64,000 nt of DNA, taken from Penium margaritaceum. Taxonomy: Eukaryota; Streptophyta; Zygnematophyceae; Desmidiales; Peniaceae. The first letter of the stretch is position 1; the number at the start of each line of letters is the position of its first letter. Positions 10,901 through 22,109 of this stretch are shown piece by piece. Where the stretch lies: contig SZWC01001563.1 in the NCBI GenBank assembly GCA_023375785.1, positions 116,972 through 180,971 of the forward strand. Reading direction: 5' to 3'. The notes under the pieces are model-generated. The model saw only the letters and a program-made list of their open reading frames with translations. It was not told where the DNA came from and did no database searches. A program made the translations under genes and the position numbers.

Positions 10901-10979
10901 GGAGGCCTCTTCATCATGGAGACCAAGGTGATCCCTAAGGTGAATGATGCAGCAAACTCGCAAGAACGCACCGTCAACC

Positions 10980-12480
10980 TGGCCAAAGGAGGGGGAGCTG
11001 ATCTGGAGCTCTTGCACGGACATCTAAGGCATTCCTCACTTGCAGTCCTGAAGGAGATGGCAAAGCGCAAGCTCATATGCCGCCTCGTCATTGACGGTGT
11101 AGAAGATGCAACAGATGTAGAAAAGCAAAAAAAGTGTGAGCCTTGCATTATGGGCAATGCACGGCACAAACCGTTCAACAAGAACATGAATGGCACCTCG
11201 GACCTTCTAGAGGTCATGCATTACAGCGTGTGCAGACCATTCAAAACAACGTCAAAGACAGCGAGCATTATTTTGTCACCTTCATTAATGACACATCAGA
11301 AAACTTTACGTGTACTTTATGAAGCGAAAAGGCGAAGTCCTTGACCGGCTGAAGGATTATGTCTCTGCCGTGGAGAGGCAGACTGATTGGAAGGTCAGAG
11401 CACTACGTAGTGACAACGGCAGAGAGTACGTGGGCTGTAGTGGATGGATGAAGCAGTAAGGCATAAAATGAGAAAAAAGTATGCCGTATTCACCTCAGTT
11501 AAATTGCGTGGCGGAGTGAGCAAACAAGACGCTGCTGAATACGGTAAGGACCATGTTGGTGGATGCGGAATTACAGAGAAGCTTCTGGGAAGAAGCTATG
11601 TATTCGGTGAGCTACACCATGAACCTCGCTCCTACAGCGGTACTAAAGGGGAATAGTGACTAGAAGACACTGCTGGAGGTTTGGAGCGGGCGCAAGCCAA
11701 GTGTGGCACACATGAAAGTAACCTTGGCAATGAGAGCGTGCATAAGGCATACAGGCTCTGCGACATGCGCAAGGGGGAGGTTATCCACAGTCCAGACGTT
11801 GAGTTCGTCGAGCAGCAGAGCTACATCAGCAGCAACAATGTGGAGGTGGTGGACTCTCTAAAGATGGGGGAGTGGTTCCAGCTCCTTGAATATGAGGAGC
11901 TGGCGGACGCCAAAGTTGAGGATGCGGCATCACAGTGCAACGGTGCACCAGTGGTATCAGCTAACGAAAAGGACTCCAATGACGATCAAGCTGATGAGGA
12001 GATCCACCAGAAGGATCCGACGGATGAGGCACCTTGGGTGCCAAGGCGCGCACTCACAGCTTAGTGTGCATTCGGCGTCCGTGGAAAATCCACCAGACGC
12101 CCCAGTCGTTTTGACGACGTTTTACCAGAGCGGGAAACTTTCTTGGGGAGTCGTCTGGTCCATGATTCACCGGAGCGTGCTGAGTTGGAGGGATCACAAC
12201 AGAGGAACGATGCACCACCAAAACTACCACGCCAAAATAGGAGGCAGCAAAAAGCGGGGAAGCGCTTCGACGCAAGCACCGGTCGGCATGACGCGGTGCA
12301 TGCTGGCTGCATCAACGGAGCCGGCTACTCTGCAAAAGGCGCTTGCACAGCCCGAAGGGGATCCATGGGACGTAGCCATCAGATCGGAGCAGGCGTCCAT
12401 GACAGAAAATGACACATGGGAGCTGGTTGGCCAAGACAGGTGGAGAGAGAAGATATCTCATAGCAAATGGACAAAGGTGC
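10980..12480 (+). pseudogene. pol: Copia D GAG-pre-integrase, integrase, linker and RT stub
   Basis: GAG-pre-integrase (ELLHGHLRHSSLAVLKEM, CEPCIMGNARHKPFN) is at about 11000-11190. Integrase pieces run from about 11200 to 11660. The integrase tail with GNESVHKAYRLCDMRKGEV is near 11730-11790. An acidic linker is followed by an RT stub with NDTWELVGQ near 12405-12435. The element stops there. Decayed part of element D. Confidence 0.78.
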
Positions 12481-12490
12481 AAGGGAGAGT

Positions 12491-13243
12491 TTTTTGATCT
12501 AGTATACCCCTTGTTCATAGCTAAAGCTTGGATAGGCATAGGACACTCTAGGCAAACACCGCTCTCCTAAGTCTGGTCCGGATAGAAAAGGCTTGAACGG
12601 CTCTTTTGGAGCAATACTGCTTGATCTAGACTAGAGAGCATTAACAACAGACACTGCGTAGGACAACATTTTTTGGCTTTGATCATCAAGAGTTGGTCTT
12701 TGGGGTGAGGGGTCACTAGGTCAAACCTTGCCCTAGTGATCAATTTTCTTTGTGACCAAAAATAGGATAGGAAGGTTCCAAAAGACATCTGAAAACATTC
12801 CAAGGTCCTTCTTGATGGCTCGCACCATTTGGCGGTCACAGAGCGCACCATGTAGGCAAGGCGGATGATGCAATTTAGATTGTCGCTCAAGTGGCTCATG
12901 ACATGAGCCAGTTCGTGCCTAGGCTAGAGACTGGATCTACGACTATAAGAACCTATCAGTTACCTCTGGTTCACTACAGTTCTTACCTCTGAGGCTCCTA
13001 ATAGAATGTCCACCAAATGCAAGCACCACAGATTCCTTGATTTTTCTAAGCCCCACGATTCAGTTCCTCTCACAAAAGTGACCAGGTACTAGGAACACAA
13101 TGCAAGGAAGTGATTCCGATGAACTCCTCAATGTAGACTTGTTATTCTAAGGGTGATATTTCCTCCTAGTTGAATTACTAGGAGTGAACGAAAAGTTCCA
13201 TTGTGTCAGCCTTGCTTTCTAGTTCATTGTCTTGGGCTGGTTG
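12491..13243 (+). repeat. E-type LTR remnant
   Basis: Begins TTGATCTAGTATACCCC after a GTGCAAGGGAGAGTT polypurine tract (12469-12483) and ends GGCTGGTTGATACC. Its last 250 bases align with the end of the E LTR (tcctcctagttgaa, gttccattgtgtcagcc, gggctggttga). It is old and diverged. No priming site or internal region of its own follows, because fragment J begins about 40 bases later. Confidence 0.6.
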
Positions 13244-13299
13244 ATACCAAATGCATGTACATAAAGTCAAGGTTGAGAGATGGCCGGCACTCAGCGTCT

Positions 13300-13920
13300 C
13301 TCACACTGTCATAGCTAGTTAGCATTCCCTTAGCAAGAGAAGGATGTAGCGTGCCTCTTTCACAGGATTCTTGGCCGCTTTCAGTTGCTTTGCCAAATCC
13401 TTTGCTCTATCCAGGTACACCTCCATGGCTTCACGATCCTGCATTTCCAATACCATCATCTTCTCCTTCAAAATCATGAGGAATACAATATCATTGCCCT
13501 CATACTTGTACAACACATCCCATCCCTCCTTTCTAGTATTCTTGTCAATCACGTACTAAAGATGCGTGTTGGAGATGGTGTTGAAAAAGAGCATGTAGGC
13601 TTGCCTATCCTTCTTCATCCACAAATCATATGACAGTGGTGCAGCTACTGAAGAACTTGCATCTACTACACCTTTCTACGGCATCTTTGACGCAACCACC
13701 TGCACTTCAAGGATACCTTTTGCCTGTGGAACCAGAGTAGTCGCTTACCACATCCCACAAGCCCCACTCCTTGAATAGAAAGTGGGTACGGATCTTCCAA
13801 AATGTGAACTTTGTGCGTCCCTCCAGCCTTTTCAAACTCTAGGCTGCTGTCCAAACATGTGCTGCTGCCATCTTCAGCCTTGGTGATTCTCAGCAATACC
13901 CTTGGATGACGCCTCTATCC
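13300..13920 (-). pseudogene. gag: Copia J gag N-terminal fragment
   Basis: The MALLMALP-type region is absent, but the UBN2/retrotrans_gag part is clear. The minus strand shows GWDVLYKYEGNDIVFLMILK, then MVLEMQDREAMEVYLDRAKD and LAKQLKAAKNPVKEARYILL. These match the gag of F (GWDTLCKKYESKDPAFLMLL and following) almost word for word. Fossil part of J. Confidence 0.8.
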
Positions 13921-14497
13921 CTGTTTATGCTACAGCTTGTGTCAGAAATCTGTCTCATGGGAAATTGATTATATAGGCCTACAGACGAGGAATGGGGAAG
14001 TTCTGAGCCAACCACTAAAACATTCAGCTCAAAATCTTTCATATAGATCCATAAAACAGAGCCATTAACAAGGGATATGTCCTGTTCAAGACAGGGAATG
14101 CTGTTTTGCCTACTCTAGCACAGACCAGACAACTTGTAAAAAACATTTTTCCTAAATGTACCAATGGAATGCAAGTATTCTTCCACCAAGAAAAATCCTC
14201 ACAGACATTCTTTGATGTGCATGTGCTACTTTGTAGACTTGGATAGGAAACAACAGATTTATAGTCTGTAGAAGGCCATAGTCTTGCTCTTAAAGAAGAG
14301 GGCGGTCCCTCCCAACCTTATTTTGCGCATAACTCTGCATCTAACTGCTCAATCTTTGCAATCTTGGAGTCATTTGCAATCTTCTTCTTCAAGAGACAAT
14401 ATTCGATCACACTTGGTGAAGGTTTTCTCTATACCGAGTGACTCAAAGTGATTACCTGCACTGGATGTCATTGGAAGAATCTGGCTGTAGTACCAAG
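13921..14497 (-). other. Leader of Copia J
   Basis: Non-coding leader between gag and LTR, homologous to 56400-56990 of F (ctgagccaaccactaaaacattcagctc, tgccaatttt-type blocks and gtgactcaaagtgat). A decayed priming site of the 3'-end tRNA-Met type lies at 14486-14495 (GTAGTACCA). No gene is seen. Confidence 0.65.
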
Positions 14498-15130
14498 TGT
14501 TGGATTTAAAGAAGAGAGGTAGCTTTGGATCAGTGAGCATGTGGGACTGAAATTCGTGCTAAAGAATGGTTGTTGAATCACCAAAAATGATGGACTAAGC
14601 AGAAACCCAGAGCTTGGGAAAACTGCTCTCTCACAAGCCACACCAGTTAGCCATGGAGGGTAAGGCTCACACACTAGAGTCTACACTCTCACATTAGGAA
14701 GGAAATCAGCCTAGAACTCAGACTTTCCAATCACACACGACCTACACAGATAGGAAACACTCTCATGGAACACTCCAAGTTGTCATAAAACCCATCATCC
14801 CACGGAGAATTGCCATGTGTCCAAGGATAGAACACAAGGATCTCACCTCACCTAGAAAACAAGGAGAGGTACCTTGTCCTAGTCAGCATACTCTAACAAG
14901 GCAATTCTAAAATGAAGGGAATTTTTGGATATTTCTTCCATAAGTTCTTGAATGTGGACCTCTAGCCCTCTTCTTTTCTAAGGCGAAGGCATGGACCTGT
15001 CATACATGGTCATGTAGACACCGGTGGTCCATAATCCTAGAATCTTAAAGAATTCACATCTTTTCATTCGAATGTTGGACTGGCCTGAAAACTTGGACCG
15101 TAGACGTTTTGCCATCTGATCCAATGTTGA
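14498..15130 (-). repeat. LTR of Copia J
   Basis: Starts TGTTGGATTTAAAG on the plus strand and follows the F LTR through shared blocks (aagaatggttgtt, tctcacaagccacacca, agccatgga, gagaattgccatgtgtcca, tttttggatatttcttcca). The end is lost near 15130, where hAT-flank sequence begins. Confidence 0.7.
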
Positions 15131-15204
15131 CCTCGGTACCTTGGACAACGGTACAACGTTGTGGACAACGGTACATCGTTGTAGGTAGGGACAGGCACAT
15201 CGAT

Positions 15205-15218
15205 GGGGGGGGGGGGGN
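15205..15218. repeat. Poly-G run ending in a single N
   Basis: Thirteen consecutive G (15205-15217) are followed by N at 15218, in the left terminal part of the hAT element. This marks an assembly join or sequencing failure at a homopolymer. The element's end here should not be trusted to the base. Confidence 0.85.
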
Positions 15219-15569
15219 CAAGTACAAGAAATAGTTTTTCCAGCCATTTCTAACAACCATACAGAAAACTCATTACAACAACTTTGTAGTCACTATGTTG
15301 ATCATCATGTTGTACTGCAGCTGCCTTGTCTTAGCAATACAATGCACCACTACCAGTGCATATGCGCCCATGGTTACTGAGTTTTGCACATCATCATGTG
15401 GCTTTGGACCCAAGCATTCCACCAAAGCATTGAACATTGCACCTCAGCATTGCACATTGCACGCAAGGTATGGAACAGAGCAAACTGTTGATAGAAAAAA
15501 TTTCGTTGAGAACACACGTCAGAAAGTTGCAGGCACTAGGAAATGGACCATGACCTAATCACGGTGCAA

Positions 15570-18335
15570 CTATTTTTTTCCACGGGCAGGACGCTTCTGG
15601 CTAGATCCAGCAGCAGCATTGCCAACTCCTACTGCTGTTGTTGAACGCTCGGTCCCACTACTAGATCCTGCTGCTGTTGTAGGTGAGGTGGGTCTGTCAC
15701 TTGGGTTCTCATCATTCTCGGCTTCTGCACCACCCTCTCCCCCTGCCTCAATCCCACCACCTTGCTCAGCAGGCACTGATGCAGTTGCGGCTAAAACTTT
15801 CTCCCACATGCGAACACGGCGGGCATGTGGCAGGCCCGGGGCATCTCCCATGCTACAGATGTGTGCCTCCACCTCCACCACCTCATCATCAAATGTGGAC
15901 TCCTCCTCGTCCTCCTCCTGTCCCTCGTCACCACTGCTTTCATCACTGTCACCATCACCCTGCTCCACCTCATCTCCCTCTTCCACTATGTCCCCATCCT
16001 GCTCGCTTGTATCCCCTTCCTCTATGTCCACCGCCCTGATGAGCTGCTCTGCTGCATGCCTGCCATTGCGGCCATAGTGTTTGCGAAGCCTCACTTTGCA
16101 CCTCAGGAGCAGTTCCAGTGTCGACATAAGCAGGCGGTTCCTCCTAGCAGTGTGCACGAGCTCGTCAGTAGAGAATACCCTTTCACATTCAGAGGATAAG
16201 CAAGGCTGAGACAATAGTTTCAGGGCAAGGTCACGGAGAACAGGAAGGTAGGCAGTGAATTTGACATGCCATTCAACTGCAATCCTGGTGCGGCACTTGA
16301 CTTTTGCAACAGTAGCAACTGCCCTGGCACTTTTTGTGACATCAACCATGACTTGAGCCCTCTGAAATGTAGAAATCTCCTTCATCAGCTGATCATGCTT
16401 GTCCTCAGGAACCAGAGCATCAGCCACAGACTTGCAGGCCTGTAGTGTCACATAGTCCGCGAACAGGTCGTTGCCAAAGTGTTCCGGATGAACATATCTG
16501 GCAGCAGCATACAGTGGACATGCCATGTTGGTGGACCAACGGTGGTTCAGGTGGCCCAGCACATAATCCACATGCACCTTTGCAACTTTTTCTGCCCTTT
16601 TCCCCCTTTTCTCAGCCAGTGCAGCCAACTCCTCACAGTAGTCCAACAGGGCCTCGTAAATCTCACCTGCACCCGCACCCGGGCTGTCTGCCACCCTCAG
16701 TGCCCGCACAACAGGCTCGAGGAGGTCCTTGAGCTGGCGCACCTGCAGCCAAAACACTCTACGCCTCAAAATGTGGCAAACCTCCTTCTTACGGGCCTTC
16801 TACCCACTGTCCCTCTTGCTGCCAAGCTGCTTCCACAAGTCAGAGTCCACCAACGTCTCCAAGTTCTCTTTCTAGTCTAATATTCTCTCGGCCATGGTGA
16901 ACACTGAAGCAAAGCGAGTGTCACATCGTGAGACCAGGACCTTCCCATTGGTCCTGGCCTTCAGCCACGATCGGGGCATGTCGTTGTTCCTAAAGAATGA
17001 GACAACTTTCTCACACCTTGCAATAACTCCAGCCCCCCATGCACACTTTGCAACATCCTTCATCACCAGGTCTATGTTGTGGGTACAGTAGCCTTGCCAA
17101 AAGATGCTTGGGTACTTTGCTCCCAGGTCACCAAAGGCACGCTTCTTGGTACTGGTGTTGTCACAGATGACAGAAACGACCCTCGATACGCCCTCTTCTT
17201 TGATGGCTGCCTCTATGACGCTGGCTGTGTACTCGGCGTCCCTGGTCATGCCGCTTGCGTCTGTGCTGAAAACGTGCACGGAGCCCTACACGTTTACTGC
17301 CATTGCGTTGTAGATTGGGCGGATGTGCTGGTCACTCCACTCATCCATGGCAAGACTGGTGCCGTAGGTGTCCCACGCCTGCTTGAGTAGGATGTCCAGC
17401 TCCGCTAGCTCTCTGTCTAGGGCCGGGAGTAGCTCCTTGACGACTGTAGTCCTACTAGGGAGGCGGAAACTGTTTGTGGTTTTGCGTGCAGCTTTCACAA
17501 CATCCATGATGCACGGCTCTCTGCAAAAGGAGATCGGGAGGGCCGATATGGCCATTAGCTTGACGATCGAGAGCTGGCACTTCTCGTTTGCCTTGCGCTC
17601 CGCATGCTGGTCCAGAGTGGTCTGCCGGAAAAATGAGGCACGGCTGACGTCGAACAGCGGTACTTGCCCTTCCAGATGGGTGGAAGGGGAGGCACGGGAA
17701 ACTTGCTGCTGCTGCTGCTGCTGCTGCTTCTGCTGCCGGTCTTCCTGCTGCTCCTCATCGTCACTGTCTTTCAGAAGTGTGAACCCAGCAACTGTCGCCT
17801 CCTGTTTGCGCTGCCTCTTCTTCCACTGTTTGATCCATGGCACTGGGAGATGTGCAGTACCCCAGTCCTCGCCCATGCCCTTGTAAAGATTGACACAATG
17901 CGGTTTCCATCCGGTGGGAGGCGGGTCTGCACATTCAAGCCCCAGCGCATCTCGTGCGGTTGGGGGTGGATACGGGTAGGTCTTGATGCTACCGTTCGAC
18001 TCTCCAAAATTCCCTCGAATCCTGTCGCATGTGCCAGAGCTAATCTTGGCACAGCTGCCGCAACAAAATCCAGCTCTCTTGGTGGGGGTCGGCCATTTCT
18101 TGACGTGGCGCGACAGCTCCTTTGTAAGGAAGTCTGCGGTGAGGCGGCGGCGGCAAGGAGGATTCCAGCAGCTGGTATCGAAGGCGTCAGATACACCTGA
18201 TGTTGGAGCTGCAGACGGTGTTCCTGACGAGGAGGCGGCCCGCGAGCCATGAGTGCTGGCCATGGTGGCTGGCTCGGGTCGAGACCAAGTGTCTCGACCC
18301 GACAGGCAACAAGCCAGCGGATTATGACTGCGCAC
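15570..18335 (-). pseudogene. hAT transposase (BED, DUF659, hATC) with three in-frame TAG codons
   Basis: A single minus-strand frame of 922 codons runs from 18335 to the terminal TAG at 15570. It is interrupted only by TAG at 17286-17288, 16872-16874 and 16800-16802; no frameshift is needed. The likely start is the Met at 18263, because codons before it overlap hairpins. Domains in order: a BED-finger-like region (18000-18070, Cys pair C-G-S-C, then DRIRGNF where a His would be usual); a Gln run (17703-17745); a DUF659/RNase H-fold part with SLAMDEWSDQ (the DGW-like block) at about 17340 and STDASG / ICDNTS / GYCTHNIDLVMKD at 16900-17275; and the hATC dimerisation region ERVFSTDELVHTARRNRL at about 16120-16180. 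After hATC comes an unusual tail of about 150 residues, first acidic, then Gly/Ala/Ser-rich, then basic (KRPARGKK). Its length exceeds most hAT transposases, which end soon after hATC. It would act as a nuclear DNA-binding multimer. Confidence 0.85.
18276..18300. repeat. Perfect hairpin upstream of the hAT coding start
   Basis: GGGTCGAGAC, a 5-base loop CAAGT, then GTCTCGACCC: 10-bp perfect arms, 13 bases upstream (on the minus strand) of the probable transposase start at 18263. Confidence 0.9.
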
Positions 18336-18360
18336 TTGATATCGTCAAGTGCGCAGTCAT
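18324..18360. repeat. Perfect 16-bp-arm hairpin in the hAT 5' region
   Basis: ATGACTGCGCACTTGA, loop TATCG, then the exact reverse complement. It lies just upstream of the hairpin at 18276-18300. Two perfect hairpins in 85 bases are not expected by chance. They may be a regulatory structure or a fold-back duplication. Confidence 0.9.
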
Positions 18361-18763
18361 CAGTCGGTAGCGGAGAGGAGGGGGGGGTCCCCATAACGTC
18401 CTCACTGTCAGAGATGGGGGGAGGATCAAACATCATCCTCAGACAGGCTGTCTGGATTATTTTGTTGTGTGGCAATTGCAGCCTCATTCACAATGCATGA
18501 GGTGGCAGCACCATGATCCAATACCGTAGTAGGAGGGTCCACCTTGGACCCTGCTGTCAGATAACATGCATGCATGGAGATATGGCTTAGGTGAGTTGGC
18601 TAACATCCACATGTGTAGTCTGGGTCGATGCATGTACAAAACAGAAAGAAGGTGCCGAGGGTTGAAATGTCGGTCTCGAGAAAACACCAAGTCCAGGCCT
18701 TCCGGATGTCCCCCACACCCAGACTGTGTTCTGGGTGGTCTCCGGTTGCCCCACGCCCCCACA

Positions 18764-18790
18764 TCCACATCGATGTTACATCGATGTGGA
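18764..18790. repeat. 27-bp palindrome with CATCGATG core at the hAT right end
   Basis: TCCACATCGATGT, one central T, then ACATCGATGTGGA. A related imperfect palindrome is at 45624-45648, and half-motifs recur at 15196-15205, 46521-46557 and 49121-49157. It is probably part of the subterminal transposase-binding region. Confidence 0.8.
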
Positions 18791-18830
18791 CCGCGGTGCC
18801 GTTGCCGTTTTAGTGGCCCTACAACGGACA

Positions 18831-19556
18831 ACAAAGTCACCATTGATCTGATCCTTGTGATGGTGAAGTTGAATTGACAACTAGAGCAAGCATGTGGTGT
18901 TTTCTTGGAACCTGCTTACGTACATATAAAAATGAGCCGGATGGCCGAGCGTTTATCAACAATATCGTAACCAAAGAGCTAGTACTTCATTTGCTAAAAG
19001 CTCTTCTCTTAGTGCCACAAACTGTACATTGTCGTGACACTGTGACTCAGAAGTAGTATTGAACACCATTTCCTCCATACGCCGCTATCAACACAACATC
19101 ACCTTGGTAGTTAACATACATGGTCTAGTGCTATGTGAAGGAGCCTTCAATTTCTAGCAAACACTACTTACTTTTTCTCATCGATGACTAGATTCACATT
19201 GTCTGGATAAAAAATCATTTGTTTTGAATCATAAGTTTTTGTTATCATTTAGACCTGGTTTGCATTGTTGAAAATGAGAACAACCTGATGATAGAAAAGA
19301 ACCTACAACAATGGCTCTAACATTGTCAATGCCTCTCTGGTATCATTCTATGCTTAGAAAGGAATAATATCAATGCACAGTGCCTTATAAACCATAGCAA
19401 AATCACAAAGGTGATTGTATGAGCCAGGTTATTGTCGAGCATGCATGCACACACGATGTTCTAGAGGGTAGGCCTCTCGTCCGCATTTTGGACAGAAGCT
19501 GTATAAATAGTGAGATACGGCACCAACAGTTTGCCTACTACCAAGTTACTTGCTAT
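18831..19556. other. Unassigned AT-rich stretch
   Basis: About 700 bases between the hAT element and the E-type LTR start. It has only short frames, no coding motif and no repeat recognised elsewhere in the window. No feature is called. Confidence 0.5.
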
Positions 19557-19633
19557 TGTTGATCTAGTATGACCCTAGTCCATAGCTGAAGTTTGGAGGG
19601 GCCTATGACAAAGAAGGCATGCACTGCTCCCTT
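19557..19633 (+). repeat. E-type LTR, first 77 bp (interrupted)
   Basis: TGTTGATCTAGTATG, then a catagctgaag / ggcatgcactgctccctt run, follows the start of the E LTR at 33302 (TGTTGTTCTTCTATG, gcattgctccctt). It breaks off where repeat X begins. The end of a like LTR appears at about 28500-28786, so the two pieces probably belong to one LTR split by X and B. Confidence 0.6.
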
Positions 19634-21072
19634 TGAAGATTAGTAATCTGCCAGAATCATAAGTGTTTGAGGAAACTTGAATGAATGGGTCTGTTTGCGT
19701 TTGAGTCACGTTGAAGTACACACTTTGATTGTTCATTGCTAAAAACACTACAACATTACGCACTGGTGATTCAAGAGAGAAAATAAGTCACCAACACACG
19801 ACTTGTCTCTTGAGCTTTACAACGATATGTTATACTTAAAACATGGTGAACTGTAGATGAAAAAATCTACAAATGGAACGGCTACCTTTTTGTACTAGTC
19901 TAATCACTAGGAATGCCAACGTAGCAAGGTGCTCATCAAGCCTCCACCTGTCCGGTACTCAACTGCCTGTTCTTTGGCAATCACAGCTGTATTGGATGCC
20001 GGTCTCGATTAACCAAGGTTATCAGACACCCAATGCCCTCAGTACTCGTCAATGCGAGAGGAGCCAGCGCCTGCACTCTCGGTCAATCGACGGCTGTAGT
20101 CAGCCTGTTGCTCTCCCTGTGATCTCCCATCATTGATCTGATCCTTTTTAAAACTGTTCTCTTGATTTCTCTGCCCTTGGCACCCATCCCCATTGTTCCG
20201 CATCAGCATAGGAGATTGAGAGGAGCCGGTGCTTCCAGTCTTGGTCCTTGAGTCCACAACCATTACGCCGACCTTCCACAAATCATGCCAAAATACATGG
20301 ATTCCATGTTCAAGTCACCATTTTCATAAAACGAGTAGTGTAGAGTAGAAAAGGGCTATGGGTGGATGGATGAATGGGAAGTCTAAAGAGGCATGCCCAC
20401 AGCCATACCATGCCGCGCCACATAGGATGGAGAGGAGAGTCAGGGGAGAGAGTGGCGACCTCTCTCCCGGCCCTGTGTCTTTTGCCGTGCCAAGTCCCTC
20501 AACCCAGAGTATGTCATTGTTCACTTTCTGCTTAGTTGTGGTACAAACCATGCCACCTTTCTCTTTATTCCGCTTGCATAACATCCGACCATTGGATGGA
20601 GCTGAAAGTTGGAGGGTAAGGGGATGATGGCATGAGCTTTCTGCTGGTGTGGTCCGATTTGTCGGTTAGAGGAGATATGAAAGAGATAGGAATTTTACAA
20701 CATTCTCCCCTTGCTTCCTTATCACTAGAGGATATAGGAAGGCAATATGGAAAATATCCCATTGCGCAAAAGATGAGGAAGGAAGCTGAGGGCAAGGTAC
20801 GGAGAAGTGTAGACAAAACATGAACTCCTCTCCCGTGCGAGCCCGGCCGAGCACGACGGAGAGAGAGTGGTGATTGTGTAGACAGCAGAGGAGGGGATCC
20901 AGGAGACATGGAAGCACTGCCAAAGGTATGAAGCGGAAAGAAATGCAAAAGTGGAGACAGTGGGCTTGAGCCTGATGCGGTCGCCAGAACGGAGTCCAGT
21001 GCGTGAGGAGCAACGGCGTACAAGAAGGGAGTCCTAGAAAAGTAGAGGTGGGGTATGGGATGCCAGGCTATT

Positions 21073-22048
21073 TGTCAGGATGAGATCCGTGTGGTGCGGT
21101 CCCGACGTTTGTCTGATTGTCTCTGGTGGTTCACGTCTACTGTTTTGGGCGAATCTGAGACTGAGCGTGAGCATTCTGGTCGCCTCACGCAATGTGAGCA
21201 GGAATTTAGAGACAGTCGGTTTGCGAAGGGAATAACGTCATTTTGCATTAGTTTTTTAACATGGACATGATGACAACATTTATAGGGCTATTGAGGAGCT
21301 TTCTAGCGCACCAAACTGCGCACAATTTGGCCAAGCGTAGCTCAAGTTATGCTTGCCGAAGCACAAGTCTCACCCACCACAGAAGCCTGACGCCGCCACT
21401 CGCCCTGGTGCCTTCATTCACGCGCGAAGCGCCTTTCCCAAGGCGCATGTCCCATTGCACATGGTGTGGACGTCCCCTGCACTGTTTTCATGCACCCTAC
21501 CCACTTTTGGGTCGTGTTTGCTGATGGGGTGCGACGAGGTTCGAAACCTGTCCGCGGACCTGCAGTCAGAATTTTGACGAAGTCCCCGAGTAACAAAACG
21601 TTCTACTGAGTTTCGGACGTCGAGCCATGATTTTGGCTAAGTCCCTCAGTAACAACCTGCACTACTGGCTCCGGTGGATGATCCACCTGATCAGGCGGAT
21701 CATTCACCGAACGCCTCGGCAGGCCTATCGGAGCATTTTCTCCAGATGGTTTCTTTGTTACTCGGTCCGGTCGATTATTGACCGGATTTCGAGTCGCAGC
21801 CGGCTCCCAGAGCCGCTGCGCATACCCCAACTTTGGAAAGCCATATCTCCCTTGATACTCGTCCGATTCCGGCGAAACAACTTCCACCGGATTCAGCGAC
21901 TTGTCATCTTTCAACGTCAATCCTCCATTTTAGGATCCAAGCAATCTTTGAGTCGCCAGGTCCACCAGAGCGGAGTTTCCATTTTCTTGTGGCTCGTCAG
22001 CGCCTCTCGGCGCCGCACTTGGACATGCGGAGGGGCACTTTTTCAACA
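21073..22048 (-). repeat. 3' LTR of Copia B (976 bp)
   Basis: Plus strand TGTCAGGATGAG to TTTTCAACA. It is followed inward by ttctcccctttgcacc (22049-22064), which is the polypurine tract read on the minus strand. Flanked outside by CTATT. Confidence 0.92.
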
Positions 22049-22109
22049 TTCTCCCCTTTGCACCTTCAATGTTCGCTGCTCCTACTTGCTCTCACTCATC
22101 TTTTGCTGC

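Larger units (their letters stand above)
8656..12484 (+). mobile_element. Ty1/copia element D (B family), 3' part lost
   Basis: Plus strand. It has a 5' LTR of 976 bp, a half-tRNA priming site, gag with zinc knuckle, protease, GAG-pre-integrase, integrase, linker and only the beginning of RT before the sequence passes into an E-type LTR. Both the LTR length and the proteins match element B, whose LTR is also 976 bp, so D and B are one family. It is strongly broken, with a dozen or more breaks, and no 3' LTR follows directly. D is inserted in, or recombined with, the 3' LTR of K. Confidence 0.85.
13282..15130 (-). mobile_element. Ty1/copia fragment J (F family), 5' end only
   Basis: On the minus strand it has an LTR fragment, a priming-site remnant, a leader and the N-terminal half of gag, homologous along its length to 55740-57700 of element F. 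It is much more diverged than the two LTRs of F are from each other, so it is an older member of the family. It stops inside gag at its left end. Broken; at least three breaks besides the truncations. Confidence 0.8.
15170..18830 (-). mobile_element. hAT-superfamily DNA transposon (DUF659 type)
   Basis: The element encodes one transposase on the minus strand. Both ends carry a CATCGATG-bearing segment in opposite orientation (15198-15205 and the palindrome 18764-18790). Both also share an outer CGTTGTAGG stretch (about 15172-15181, and reversed at about 18817-18826), so these are candidate terminal inverted repeats. I could not find a convincing matching 8-bp target duplication. The left end also meets a poly-G run and a single N, so the exact termini are uncertain. 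It cuts and pastes via a double-strand transfer reaction in hAT families. This copy is inactive. Confidence 0.72.

Noticed and set aside
15570-18335. UAG reassigned as a sense codon, because the hAT frame is interrupted only by TAG
   Set aside because: The transposase frame itself appears to end at a TAG after its basic tail, and a single decaying element is a weak basis for a code change. Ordinary mutation explains it.
17771-18487. A 238-codon minus-strand frame overlapping the hAT 5' region
   Set aside because: It is a shadow of the transposase frame. BED and DUF659-adjacent motifs lie in the other frame.
15170-18830. An exact 8-bp hAT target duplication
   Set aside because: The candidate flanks on the two sides do not match, and the left end adjoins a poly-G/N join.
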